Shown here piece after piece: positions 33,503 to 41,893 of a stretch of DNA of 64,000 bases. This DNA is from an uncultured Collinsella sp. (lineage in GTDB: Bacteria; Actinomycetota; Coriobacteriia; Coriobacteriales; Coriobacteriaceae), in NCBI GenBank assembly GCA_938023085.1, contig CALHDP010000129.1, forward strand, positions 50,102 through 114,101. The letters are read 5' to 3'. Positions within the stretch are counted from its first letter, which is position 1. Every line of letters begins with the position of its first letter. Below the pieces are notes generated by a model. The model searched no databases and was not told where the DNA came from. It saw only the letters and a list, made by a program, of their open reading frames with translations. The translations under genes and the position numbers were made by a program.

Positions 33503-36169
33503 ATGTCACCTCTCGCAAAACGTCTCTCGCGCGAGCTGCGCCGCAATATCGGTAAATACCTGGGCATCTTTTTGCTTATGTGCGGAAGCATCGCTCTCAC
33601 CTCGGGCTTTTTGCTCGCAGCGCATTCCATCGGTTGCCTCATCGACGACATGCGCGATGCGTACACGATTGAGGACGGCCGCGTGACCACCTCCTTCGAG
33701 GCTGCCGACGATCAACTCAAAGCTGCCGAGGATGCCGCCAGTGACGTCGGCGGCGTCACGTTCTACAAGAATTTCTCCATCGATGCCATCATCAAAAAGG
33801 CGTCCGGCGACGACGGCACCAAGCGCACGCTGCGCACCTATGCGCACCGCACCAAGGTCGATATCGCGTCCTACTGTGAGGGCAAGGAGCCCAAGACGGA
33901 CGGTGAGGTGGCAATCGACCGTGTCTTTGCCACCAATAACAACCTGTCCGTGGGCGATAAAGTCGAGCTCGAGGGCCGCACCTATACCATCTGCGGCATC
34001 ATGACCCAGCCCGATAGTCAGGCGCTGTTCCTCAACAATTCGGACTTTACGGTGAACACCATCACGTACGGCGTGGCCGAGGTCACCGACGCCGGCTTTG
34101 CCGCGCTCGAAGATGCCGGCGGTGCACCCGCCTACACCTACTCCTTCACCTTTACCGATCGCGATCTCTCCACCGCAGACCGCACCGATGCCGAGCAGGA
34201 TATGGTAGAGGCGCTCACCGATGCTGATGCACGCGTGGACGATCTGATCGACGCCGATTCCAACCAGGGCATTGGCTATGCGCGCGACGACGTAGACGGC
34301 GACTCCATGATGTGGATGACGCTGCTCGACATCATCATCGTGATCATGGCGTTTGTCTTTGTGGTCCTTACCGACGCCACCATCGAGGAGGAGAGTGCCA
34401 TCATCGGCACGCTGCTCGCCAGCGGCTATCGCCGTCGCGAGATCGTCCTGCACTACCTCGCGCTTCCCGCCATCGTGGGCGTGCTCGCGGCGCTGTTGGG
34501 CACTGCGCTCGGCGTTGTGTTCTTTACCGAGCCCATGCGCAGCCTCTATTACGGTTCGTACAGTCTGCCGCCCTTCCAGGTGTACTGGAGCTGGGAGATC
34601 TTTATGAAGTGCGCCGTGGTTCCCGCTGCCGCGCTCATTCTCATCACGTTGGTGGGCCTGCTCCGCAAAATGGGCAAGACGCCGTTGCAGTTCCTTCGCC
34701 ACGAGGCGAGCGGCAAATCGGGCACCAAGCGCGGCCTGCAGCTGCCGGAGCGCATGGGCTTTGTCTCGCGCTTCCGCCTGCGCATCTTCCTGCGAAACCT
34801 GGGCAACTTTGCCACGCTCTTCGTGGGCATTGCGTTTGCGTCGTTGCTGCTGCTCTTTGGCCTGGCGATTCTGCCCACGATGACGCACTATGCGGACAAC
34901 CTCGAGACGAGCCTGGTCGCCGAGCACCAGTACACGCTCAAGGCCCCGCTGGAACTCGAGGGCACCGTCGAGGAGCGCGAGCAGTGGTCGGCGCTCGAGC
35001 GCTTGCAGTCGGTTGACGGCGCACTCCTCACCGCCGCCCGGGATGCCGATGACGAGCTTGACGACGCGGTCGATGCTGCGCAGGCGGCGGCCGATGCCGC
35101 GACCGCATCTCCGTCTGCCGAGAGCCTGGCCGCAGCGCAGGATGCGCTTGCCAAGGTCCAGGACAAGAAGGATGCGCTTTATGCGCGTCTCGATGACCTT
35201 GCCGATGCCCTCGGCTGCAACTGCGACGAGGCTATCGACCTGATCGACAAGGCCTCTAAGATCGACGCTGACAACGACGATATCCACCCGGTCAATACGA
35301 CCGACAACGGCGCGGGCGCAATCGCGCAGGCCGAGAAATACGCCGTCTACCAGCTGCAATACGACCGCGGCGACGGAAATGGCGAGGAGACGATTTCCAT
35401 CTACGGCATCTCGCCCAACTCGCGCTATTGGAAAGGGCTGGACGTCGGCGACGGACACGTCGTCTTTGGCGGCGGCTTGCTCGACAAGTTTGGCTGGAGC
35501 GAGGGTCAGAAGGTTAAGCTTCGTGACAAGTACGAGGGCAAGAAATATTCCCTTGAGTATGCGGGCAAGGACGCCACCTGGGGCTCCAAGTCGGACATGA
35601 ATATCTATATGAGTATCGAAGACTTTAACGAGCTGTTCGACAACGATGCGGCCTACTTTAACGGCTATGTGAGCGATGAGAAGCTCGACCTTGACGCGCG
35701 CTACTTTGCCGGCGACACCACGCCCGACGACATGCGCGCCGTGGGCGACCAGTTCATCGGCATGATGAGCAAAATGATCGGCATGATGGTCGGGCTCGCG
35801 GTGTTTATCTTCCTGCTGTTTATGTACCTGCTGACCAAGGCCGTGATCGACCACAGCGCCCGTTCGATCAGCTACATGAAAGTCTTTGGCTATCGCGATA
35901 GAGAGATCTCGCATCTGTACATCCGCTCGATCACGCTGTGCGTGGCAGCGTCGCTCGTGCTGAGCCTGCCGGTGATCATCGGCTCGCTCACGGCTATCTT
36001 CCGCTCCATGTTGCTTGCCTACAACGGCAATATCGAGATCTACGTGCCCGCTTGGTCCATGGCGGCATGCGTCGGCATTGGCTTTGCGACTTACCTGGTC
36101 GTGGCGCTGCTGCACACGCGTTCCATCAAACGTGTCAGCCTCGCCGAGGCGCTCAAGGTTCAGGAATAG
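33503..36169 (+). CDS. FtsX-family ABC permease, large
   Basis: An 888-residue permease with a first helix (KYLGIFLLMCGSIALTSGFLLA), a large extracytoplasmic MacB-like domain, a first FtsX core of three helices (about 270-390, with ESAIIGTLLASGYRRREIV), a second half repeating the plan (from about 425), and a terminal FtsX core (IGMMVGLAVFIFLLFMYLLT, SYMKVFGYRDREISHLYIRS). Between them, about residues 510-590 are rich in Ala/Asp/Glu and predicted to form an extended coiled coil, such as DAAQAAADAATASP-like sequence. The size and two cores match MacB-type exporters that move peptides or lipids. It is coupled to the ATPase and to a following methyltransferase. Confidence 0.9.
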   Translation: MSPLAKRLSRELRRNIGKYLGIFLLMCGSIALTSGFLLAAHSIGCLIDDMRDAYTIEDGRVTTSFEAADDQLKAAEDAASDVGGVTFYKNFSIDAIIKKASGDDGTKRTLRTYAHRTKVDIASYCEGKEPKTDGEVAIDRVFATNNNLSVGDKVELEGRTYTICGIMTQPDSQALFLNNSDFTVNTITYGVAEVTDAGFAALEDAGGAPAYTYSFTFTDRDLSTADRTDAEQDMVEALTDADARVDDLIDADSNQGIGYARDDVDGDSMMWMTLLDIIIVIMAFVFVVLTDATIEEESAIIGTLLASGYRRREIVLHYLALPAIVGVLAALLGTALGVVFFTEPMRSLYYGSYSLPPFQVYWSWEIFMKCAVVPAAALILITLVGLLRKMGKTPLQFLRHEASGKSGTKRGLQLPERMGFVSRFRLRIFLRNLGNFATLFVGIAFASLLLLFGLAILPTMTHYADNLETSLVAEHQYTLKAPLELEGTVEEREQWSALERLQSVDGALLTAARDADDELDDAVDAAQAAADAATASPSAESLAAAQDALAKVQDKKDALYARLDDLADALGCNCDEAIDLIDKASKIDADNDDIHPVNTTDNGAGAIAQAEKYAVYQLQYDRGDGNGEETISIYGISPNSRYWKGLDVGDGHVVFGGGLLDKFGWSEGQKVKLRDKYEGKKYSLEYAGKDATWGSKSDMNIYMSIEDFNELFDNDAAYFNGYVSDEKLDLDARYFAGDTTPDDMRAVGDQFIGMMSKMIGMMVGLAVFIFLLFMYLLTKAVIDHSARSISYMKVFGYRDREISHLYIRSITLCVAASLVLSLPVIIGSLTAIFRSMLLAYNGNIEIYVPAWSMAACVGIGFATYLVVALLHTRSIKRVSLAEALKVQE

Positions 36170-36177
36170 GAGGGCTC

Positions 36178-36825
36178 ATGGCCAGATCGGCAGAAGAGCT
36201 CAAGCAGCTTTCCGTCAAAGAGTTCACCGAGGCGGCGAAGATCTACGAGTCCGGCCATGCCGGGATCTACGAGATGTGCAAGGACGACTATCCGCAGATG
36301 CTCGAGGAGCTCGCGCTCGAGCCGTTCGAGGACGTGCTCGACGTGGGGTGCGGAACCGGAGCAGTCCTGGAGCTGCTGCACGGGGAATACCCGGGCAAGC
36401 ACCTGACGGGGCTCGATCTCACGCCCAAAATGATCGAGGCGGCATGCGCCAAGCAGCTCGGGAACGTCCGCTTCGTCGTCGGGGACGCCGAAGCCCTGCC
36501 CTTCGAGCCGCAAAGCTTCGACGCCGTGCTCTGCTCCAACAGCTTCCATCACTATCCGCACCCCGAGAGGTTCTTCGCCGAGGCGGCCCGAGTCCTGCGC
36601 CCCGGCGGGCGCCTGATTCTCCGCGACTACACGTCGAGCGACTTCGTGGTATGGCTCATGAACACCTTTGAGCTGCCGTTGGCGCGCCTCGCGGGTCACG
36701 GCGATGTCCGGATCTGCAAGGTGTCCGAACTTCGCGCGCTCGCCGAGAGGGCCGGATTCCTCCTGCTCAAGCTCGAGGCGCAGAAAGGCTTCCGCGCCCA
36801 CCTGGTTGCGCGCAAGCCCACCTAG
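36178..36825 (+). CDS. Class I SAM-dependent methyltransferase
   Basis: A 215-residue Rossmann-fold methyltransferase. SAM-binding motif I is VLDVGCGTGA (53-62), motif II acidic GLDLTPKM (about 77), motif IV DAVLCSNSFHHYPHPERF and motif V RVLRPGGRLILRDY (about 140). It belongs to the UbiE/Methyltransf_11 group; the substrate is unknown. AGGAGGG directly precedes ATG 36178, 8 nt after the permease stop, so it may modify the exporter's cargo. It uses AGG arginine codons that its neighbours mostly avoid, a weak hint of a different origin. Confidence 0.88.
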   Translation: MARSAEELKQLSVKEFTEAAKIYESGHAGIYEMCKDDYPQMLEELALEPFEDVLDVGCGTGAVLELLHGEYPGKHLTGLDLTPKMIEAACAKQLGNVRFVVGDAEALPFEPQSFDAVLCSNSFHHYPHPERFFAEAARVLRPGGRLILRDYTSSDFVVWLMNTFELPLARLAGHGDVRICKVSELRALAERAGFLLLKLEAQKGFRAHLVARKPT

Positions 36826-36966
36826 GCCGACCACACATCACACGCATTTTGGGACGGGGGATTTTGTCCCACGCGACGCCTTTCCTGCCAGATGCCGATG
36901 ACGTGCTGCATGCCCAGGCTCACACAGGCGATGGCGACCCAGCAGCAGGCGCCCAGCAAGAGTGGT
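36822..36966 (-). pseudogene. Possible remnant of a membrane protein C-terminus
   Basis: Read on the minus strand from 36966, one frame is open to a TAG at 36822-36824. It gives a hydrophobic, protein-like stretch (PLLLGACCWVAIACVSLGMQ, then HVIGIWQERRR). A TGA lies directly upstream in the same frame, and no start exists. The upstream side joins a copy of the TTGGGGACA repeat. This could be a gene fragment left after a rearrangement, or chance. Confidence 0.3.
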
Positions 36967-37083
36967 CATTTAAGGCTGTCCCCAACGACTAGGTGCTTCC
37001 GTTTCTGTGCTTGACTTCGACCCTACTTCAATGGGTACCATCCCTTATGTCTGTAACGCCATATAGACCGAGGGGATATATCT

Positions 37084-38298
37084 ATGACCGCAACCGCGCC
37101 CGCCGCACCCGCCGCACCCGCCAAGGTGTACTTTACGAACCTGCGCACGCATGCTCGCGAGAGCCAGCTCGACAAGCTCAAGCGCCTCATCCGTCGCGCC
37201 GGTATCGAACAGATCGATTTTGAGAACAAGTTCGTCGCTATCAAGATTCACTTTGGCGAGCTGGGCAACCTGAGCTTTTTGCGCCCCAACTACGCCCGCG
37301 CCGTCGCAGATGTCGTCAAGGAGCTGGGCGGCAAGCCCTTCCTTACCGACTGCAACACGCTCTACGTCGGTAGCCGCAAAAACGCGCTCGAGCACATCGA
37401 CACCGCTTATCAGAACGGCTTTACCCCGTATGCCACGGGTTGCCAGATCATTATCGCCGACGGCCTCAAGGGCACCGATGAGGCGCTCGTCCCGGTCGAG
37501 GGCGGAGAGTATGTGCACGAGGCCAAGATCGGCCAGGCGCTCATAGACGCCGACATCGTGATTAGCCTCACCCATTTTAAGGGCCATGAGCAGGCTGGCT
37601 TTGGTGGCGCCATGAAGAACCTGGGTATGGGCGGCGGCAGTCGCGCCGGCAAGATGGAGCAGCACGCCGCCGGCAAGCCGAACGTCGCGACCGAGCACTG
37701 CGTTGGCTGCCGTGCCTGCGAAAAGATCTGCGCGCACAACGCCATCTCGTTCGACGACACCCGCGAGCGCGAGCTTGCCAGCGGCAACACCCGCACGGTG
37801 CACGTGGCCACCATCGACCACGATCGCTGCGTGGGCTGCGGACGCTGCATCGGCGTGTGCAACCAGGACGCCATCAAGCCCGGCTATGACGCCGCGGCCG
37901 ATGTGCTCAACTGCAAGATCGCCGAGTACACCAAGGCCGTCGTCGACGGCCGCCCGAGCTTCCACATCTCGCTCGCCATGGACATCAGCCCCAACTGCGA
38001 CTGCCATCCCGAAAACGACACGCCCATCGTCAACGATATCGGCATGTTTGCGAGCTTCGACCCGGTCGCCATCGACCAGGCCTGCGCCGATGCCGTCATG
38101 GCATCCGAGCCGCTGCCCAACACCGAGCTCACCGATAGCGCGGCCAAGATGGAGCATAACCACGAGCATCTGGAGGGCGAGCAGGCCAAGGACCCCTTCT
38201 GCATCACGCATCCCGACACCGACTGGCGCGCGTGCATCGCGCACGCCGAGAAGATCGGCCTGGGCACGAGCAAGTACGAGCTTATCGAGGTCAAATAG
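37084..38298 (+). CDS. DUF362 protein with two 4Fe-4S ferredoxin motifs
   Basis: A 404-residue iron-sulfur protein. An Ala/Pro-rich N-terminus leads into a DUF362 domain (VYFTNLRTHARESQLDKLKR; FVAIKIHFGELGNLSFLRP; SLTHFKGHEQAGFGGAMKNL). Two clusters are bound by CVGCRACEKIC (about 207-217) and CVGCGRCIGVC (about 251-261). A further DUF362 segment follows (FHISLAMDISPNCDCHPEND). Family members are thought to be redox or cluster-carrier proteins, but no reaction is established. It is monocistronic, with TTGACT at 37011 and TACCAT at 37036 as a weak promoter pair and a strong terminator downstream. Confidence 0.88.
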   Translation: MTATAPAAPAAPAKVYFTNLRTHARESQLDKLKRLIRRAGIEQIDFENKFVAIKIHFGELGNLSFLRPNYARAVADVVKELGGKPFLTDCNTLYVGSRKNALEHIDTAYQNGFTPYATGCQIIIADGLKGTDEALVPVEGGEYVHEAKIGQALIDADIVISLTHFKGHEQAGFGGAMKNLGMGGGSRAGKMEQHAAGKPNVATEHCVGCRACEKICAHNAISFDDTRERELASGNTRTVHVATIDHDRCVGCGRCIGVCNQDAIKPGYDAAADVLNCKIAEYTKAVVDGRPSFHISLAMDISPNCDCHPENDTPIVNDIGMFASFDPVAIDQACADAVMASEPLPNTELTDSAAKMEHNHEHLEGEQAKDPFCITHPDTDWRACIAHAEKIGLGTSKYELIEVK

Positions 38299-38346
38299 CA
38301 CCTAGCTATTGGACAAAACAAGCGCTTTTGTAGCGCAACGTTAGCA

Positions 38347-38383
38347 AAAGCCGCCCGTGGGCACAGCGTCCACGGGCGGCTTT
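38347..38383 (+). terminator. Terminator after the DUF362 gene
   Basis: AAAGCCGCCCGTGG and CCACGGGCGGCTTT form a perfect 14-bp stem with a 9-nt loop. Confidence 0.85.
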
Positions 38384-38384
38384 C

Positions 38385-38508
38385 CGGAAGTATGCGGCAA
38401 ATTTCGAGACCGCCGAGCACACGACATTTTTTGGCAACAAAACCCCAGATAAATTGTTGGTAAAACTGCGGTCTGGTCGGCAGTTCTAGATTTTGCCGCA
38501 TACTTCCG
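38385..38508 (+). repeat. 124-bp palindromic element
   Basis: CGGAAGTATGCGGCAAA (38385-38401) is mirrored perfectly at 38492-38508, and pairing continues imperfectly inward. The centre has TTGGCAACAAAACCCCAGATA, echoing the AAAACAAAACCGCAGGTA core of elements A and B, so it is probably a third subtype of the same family. Confidence 0.8.
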
Positions 38509-38549
38509 AAAATAGGGGGTCAGATAAAGCCTAGGACGTTGCTATTTGC

Positions 38550-39515
38550 CTAAAAATACTCGTCGAGGAAGTTGTCGACCGTGTTCCAGTAGAGCTCGGG
38601 GTCAACTTGCGCACTCTTGGCGTGGGTGGCGCCATGGATGGTGAGCTTTTGCTTGACCTTGCTGGCGCACGCGTCGTAGTTTTGGTCGAGCATGTCGTAC
38701 GGCACAAAGGTGTCCTGGTCGCCGTGGATAAACAGCATGGGAACCGTCGCGTGTTTGAGTTGCTCCACACTGCTTGCCTTATGAAAGTCGTAGCCCGCGC
38801 GCACGTTGCACACCAAGTTTGCTACATCGAGCAAGGGAAAGCTGGGCAGGCCGAACACGTTCTTGAGCTGCAGAGAAAACTCGTCCCAAACACTCGTATA
38901 ACCACAGTCCTCGATAATGCATTTCACGTTTGCGGGCAGAGATTCCCCCGCGACGTTCATAGCGGTTGCCGCACCCATCGACTCACCAAAGACCAGGATG
39001 CGCGCCTCGGGGTCGGCTGCAACGATCCGTCCAATCCATGCAACGACATCGAGCCGCTCGGGCCAGCCCATGCCGATATAGTCGCCGCCGGAGCGCTCGT
39101 GGGCGCGGGCGGCAGGCGCGAGCACGTTCATGCCGCGGTCGTGGAAGCGCTTGGCGTATCGGGCCATGCCGATGGGCTCGTTGGTATATCCATGCAGGCA
39201 GACGGCGTAATCGTGCGTGCTCTCCGACGCGGCAAAATACCAAGCGGCGAGCTCGGTTCCGTCATCTGCGGTAAGGCTGCTGCTCTCGCGGTTCTCCTTA
39301 AACCACGCCCGCGCCTCGGTGTCCTCGGCATCCGGCTGCCCACCTTCTTTGTCGTCCTTGCCATCCTGCATCATCTTCATGGTGTATGGCGCGCGGGGAT
39401 TCAGCGCGAAGTCAAACAGAAAGTTGCCGGCAAATCCGAGCAGCGCAACGACAACCACCAGTGCAACGATGCCGGCTATCTTGAGCTTTCGATGGGAACG
39501 TGCGTTTTGAGCCAT
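38550..39515 (-). CDS. Membrane-anchored alpha/beta hydrolase
   Basis: A 321-residue hydrolase held to the membrane by an N-terminal helix (IAGIVALVVVVALLGFAGNF, 13-32), with the catalytic domain outside. The nucleophile is S179 in FGESMGAATA. An oxyanion-type HGYTNE occurs at 108-113; the acid is in FIHGDQDTFVP and the His in IHGATHAKSA. It resembles serine aminopeptidase/BEM46-like hydrolases of Gram-positive bacteria; the substrate is unknown. AGGAGAAT on the minus strand precedes the ATG. Two related 14-bp palindromes lie just upstream and may be operators. Confidence 0.87.
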   Translation of the reverse strand: MAQNARSHRKLKIAGIVALVVVVALLGFAGNFLFDFALNPRAPYTMKMMQDGKDDKEGGQPDAEDTEARAWFKENRESSSLTADDGTELAAWYFAASESTHDYAVCLHGYTNEPIGMARYAKRFHDRGMNVLAPAARAHERSGGDYIGMGWPERLDVVAWIGRIVAADPEARILVFGESMGAATAMNVAGESLPANVKCIIEDCGYTSVWDEFSLQLKNVFGLPSFPLLDVANLVCNVRAGYDFHKASSVEQLKHATVPMLFIHGDQDTFVPYDMLDQNYDACASKVKQKLTIHGATHAKSAQVDPELYWNTVDNFLDEYF

Positions 39516-39535
39516 GCGGTATTCTCCTATAGGAT

Positions 39536-39594
39536 GTTAATACATCAACATTTAATGCAAGCGCATTATGGATGTTCGCCGTTGATGCGTCAAC
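39536..39594 (-). promoter_or_regulatory. Pair of GTTGATGCATCAAC-like operator palindromes
   Basis: GTTAATACATCAAC (39536-39549) and GTTGATGCGTCAAC (39581-39594) are near-palindromes of one consensus, 45 bp centre to centre. They sit between the alpha/beta hydrolase start and the divergent HlyIII gene. Confidence 0.5.
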
Positions 39595-39701
39595 AGGCAA
39601 AGAATGGGTAAACAAAAGGTCACGTATGGTGCAAATTTCGCACGTACCTAGACGCTTTGATATAGTGTTGAGAACTCTTTACGTTGAAGGATGTAACCGG
39701 C

Positions 39702-40385
39702 ATGTCCGATTCGAGCGACAGTTCTAAGCCGCGACCCAAGGCCGCGGCCATTCCACACTACACGGTGGGCGAGGAGATTATGAACTCCGTCACCCATGGT
39801 GTCGGCTGCCTGCTGGGTATCGCGGGCTTGGTGCTCCTGATCGTATTCGCCGCCCTGCGCGGCGGAGGCCCGGCCCACATGGCCGCGGCGATTGTCTATG
39901 GCGTCAGCATTATCCTCGAATACCTAGCCTCCACGCTCTACCACGCGATTCAGCCCGCGCGCGCCAAGCGCGTGTTCCGCATTATTGATCACAGTTGCAT
40001 CTACCTGCTCATTGCCGGCAGCTATACGCCGTTTTGCCTCATCACGCTCGCAAACGACGGCGGCGCTGTGCTGTTCTTTGCCGTATGGGCCATCGCCATT
40101 ATCGGCATCGCCCTCGAGTGCTTTATGCGCGAGCGTCAACCGCACTGGGTAAGCGGCTTGGTCTACCTGCTGATGGGCTGGCTTGTCGTCTTTAAGCTGC
40201 CCGAACTTGTGGCGCTGCTCAACCCTGTCGCGCTTGCCCTGCTCGCCGTCGGCGGCGTGTGCTACACCGCGGGCGTGCCGTTCTATATCGCCAAAAACGT
40301 GCGCTATCTGCACAGCGTGTTTCACCTGTGGGTGCTCGCCGGCAGCATCTTCCAGTTCATGGCGGTGATCCTCTTCGTAATCTAG
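39702..40385 (+). CDS. Hemolysin III / PAQR-family membrane protein
   Basis: A 227-residue seven-helix protein of the HlyIII/YqfA family (PAQR superfamily). Family motifs are VGEEIMNSVTHGVGCLLG (near 25), STLYHAI, IIDHSCIYLLIAGSYTPF and the terminal HSVFHLWVLAGSIFQF. The conserved His/Asp residues of the possible zinc site are all present. The name comes from one hemolytic member; the function in most bacteria is lipid or membrane homeostasis, or unknown. AAGGA at about 39687 lies 10 nt before ATG 39702. The next gene starts 110 nt later. Confidence 0.9.
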   Translation: MSDSSDSSKPRPKAAAIPHYTVGEEIMNSVTHGVGCLLGIAGLVLLIVFAALRGGGPAHMAAAIVYGVSIILEYLASTLYHAIQPARAKRVFRIIDHSCIYLLIAGSYTPFCLITLANDGGAVLFFAVWAIAIIGIALECFMRERQPHWVSGLVYLLMGWLVVFKLPELVALLNPVALALLAVGGVCYTAGVPFYIAKNVRYLHSVFHLWVLAGSIFQFMAVILFVI

Positions 40386-40495
40386 CGACCATGCCTGCGC
40401 GCCCGCGTCCTCGTTTGGGCGTCGGTGCAATTGCCGTATCCGCCATCAACGTTTTACCCTGACGTCCCGAATCTTGGAGGTTCGAGAAACTCCCG

Positions 40496-41869
40496 ATGGA
40501 CATAACCATCTCCCTTATTACCACGCTCGTCCTGACGCTTATCAACGGCTACTTCTCCATGTCCGAGATGGCTCTCACCACGGCCAAGCGCGCCGTGTTG
40601 GAGCGCGATGCCGAGGAGGGCGATAAGCGCGCCGAGTGCGCCGTTCAGCTCGCCGCCGACTCCGATCAGCTATTAGCCACCATCCAGGTTGCCATCACGC
40701 TCGTGGGCTTCGCCTCATCCGCCGTTGCCTCGACGAGCCTGTCCGACCCGCTTGCCACATGGCTCATGAGCTTTGGCATCGCGCCGCTTTCCGCCATCGC
40801 GCGCGGCCTGGCGCCGGTCATCATCACCGTCGCCGTCGCCTTTGTGTCCATCGTGATTGGCGAGCTTGTACCCAAGCGCATCGGCCTGGCCAATGCCGAA
40901 GGCGTGTCCAAGCAGGTCGTGGGGCCGCTTTCGGTGTTTCAAAAGATCGCCCGTCCGCTCGTGTGGCTGACCGGCGCCTGCTCCGATGGCCTGGCTCGCA
41001 TCCTGCGCATCAAGAGCGCCGACGACCGCCAAAACGTCTCGGAGGAAGAGATCAAGTACATGGTCTCGGAACAGGACGACCTGCTTGACGAGGAAAAGCG
41101 CATGATCCACGAGATCTTTGACCTGGGCGACACCGTTGCCCGCGAGGTCATGGTGCCGCGCGTGGACACCACCATGTGTGAGGACGACGAGACGGTCGCC
41201 GACGTGCTGTCCACCATGCGCCAGACCGGCTTTAGCCGCATCCCCGTCTATCATGAGGATCCCGACAACGTCGCCGGCATCGCGCACATCAAGGACCTGA
41301 TCCAGCCTTCGCTCGACGGCAAGGGCGACCAGCCCATCGCCGACTTTTTGCGCGACGCCACCTTTGTGCCCGACACCAAGGACATCCTGCCGCTGCTGTC
41401 CGAGATGCAGACCTCGCACGACCAGATCGTAGTGGTCGTGGACGAGTACGGCGGCACGGCCGGTATCATCACCATCGAGGACATCGTCGAGGAGATCGTG
41501 GGCGAGATTGAGGACGAGTTCGACCCCGACAACAAGTACCTCACGCGCCTCTCACGCCGCGAGTGGCTCGTCGATGGGCGTTTTTCGTGCGATGACGCGA
41601 TTGAGCTTGGTTGGCCGCTCGAGGAAAGCGATGATTATGAGACCATCGCCGGCTGGATTTTGGAGCTTTGTGACTCGGTGCCCGACATCGGAGAGGTGTT
41701 TGAGGTCGCGGGGTACAAGTTCAAGGTACAGTCGATGCGTGGCCAGCGCATCTCGCTCATTCGCGTGATCGCTCCGGCCGAAACCGATAAGAAGGATTCC
41801 GAGTCCTCGGCAGAGAAGCCGGCGGCGTCGGGTGCGGGCTCTGCGGATCCGCACGATGGCGACGAGTAG
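40496..41869 (+). CDS. CNNM/HlyC-CorC family transporter with CBS pair
   Basis: A 457-residue protein. The N-terminal CNNM (DUF21) membrane domain is about 1-185 (LINGYFSMSEMALTTAKR, GELVPKRIGLANAEG), followed by a linker helix, two CBS domains (about 205-330, with MVPRVDTTMCEDDETV and FSRIPVYHEDPDNV), the DEYGGTAGIITIEDIVEEI segment and a CorC_HlyC domain. Members are implicated in Mg2+ export or homeostasis. GGAGG precedes the ATG by 12 nt. The gene is followed closely by the cyanophycin-synthetase-N-like gene (24 nt), suggesting one operon. Confidence 0.92.
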   Translation: MDITISLITTLVLTLINGYFSMSEMALTTAKRAVLERDAEEGDKRAECAVQLAADSDQLLATIQVAITLVGFASSAVASTSLSDPLATWLMSFGIAPLSAIARGLAPVIITVAVAFVSIVIGELVPKRIGLANAEGVSKQVVGPLSVFQKIARPLVWLTGACSDGLARILRIKSADDRQNVSEEEIKYMVSEQDDLLDEEKRMIHEIFDLGDTVAREVMVPRVDTTMCEDDETVADVLSTMRQTGFSRIPVYHEDPDNVAGIAHIKDLIQPSLDGKGDQPIADFLRDATFVPDTKDILPLLSEMQTSHDQIVVVVDEYGGTAGIITIEDIVEEIVGEIEDEFDPDNKYLTRLSRREWLVDGRFSCDDAIELGWPLEESDDYETIAGWILELCDSVPDIGEVFEVAGYKFKVQSMRGQRISLIRVIAPAETDKKDSESSAEKPAASGAGSADPHDGDE

Positions 41870-41893
41870 GGCAAGGAAGAGTAGGGGAGAGTT

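Noticed and set aside
33506..36115. Minus-strand open frame of about 870 residues opposite the FtsX permease
   Set aside because: It lacks any motif or ribosome-binding site and mirrors a convincing permease gene.
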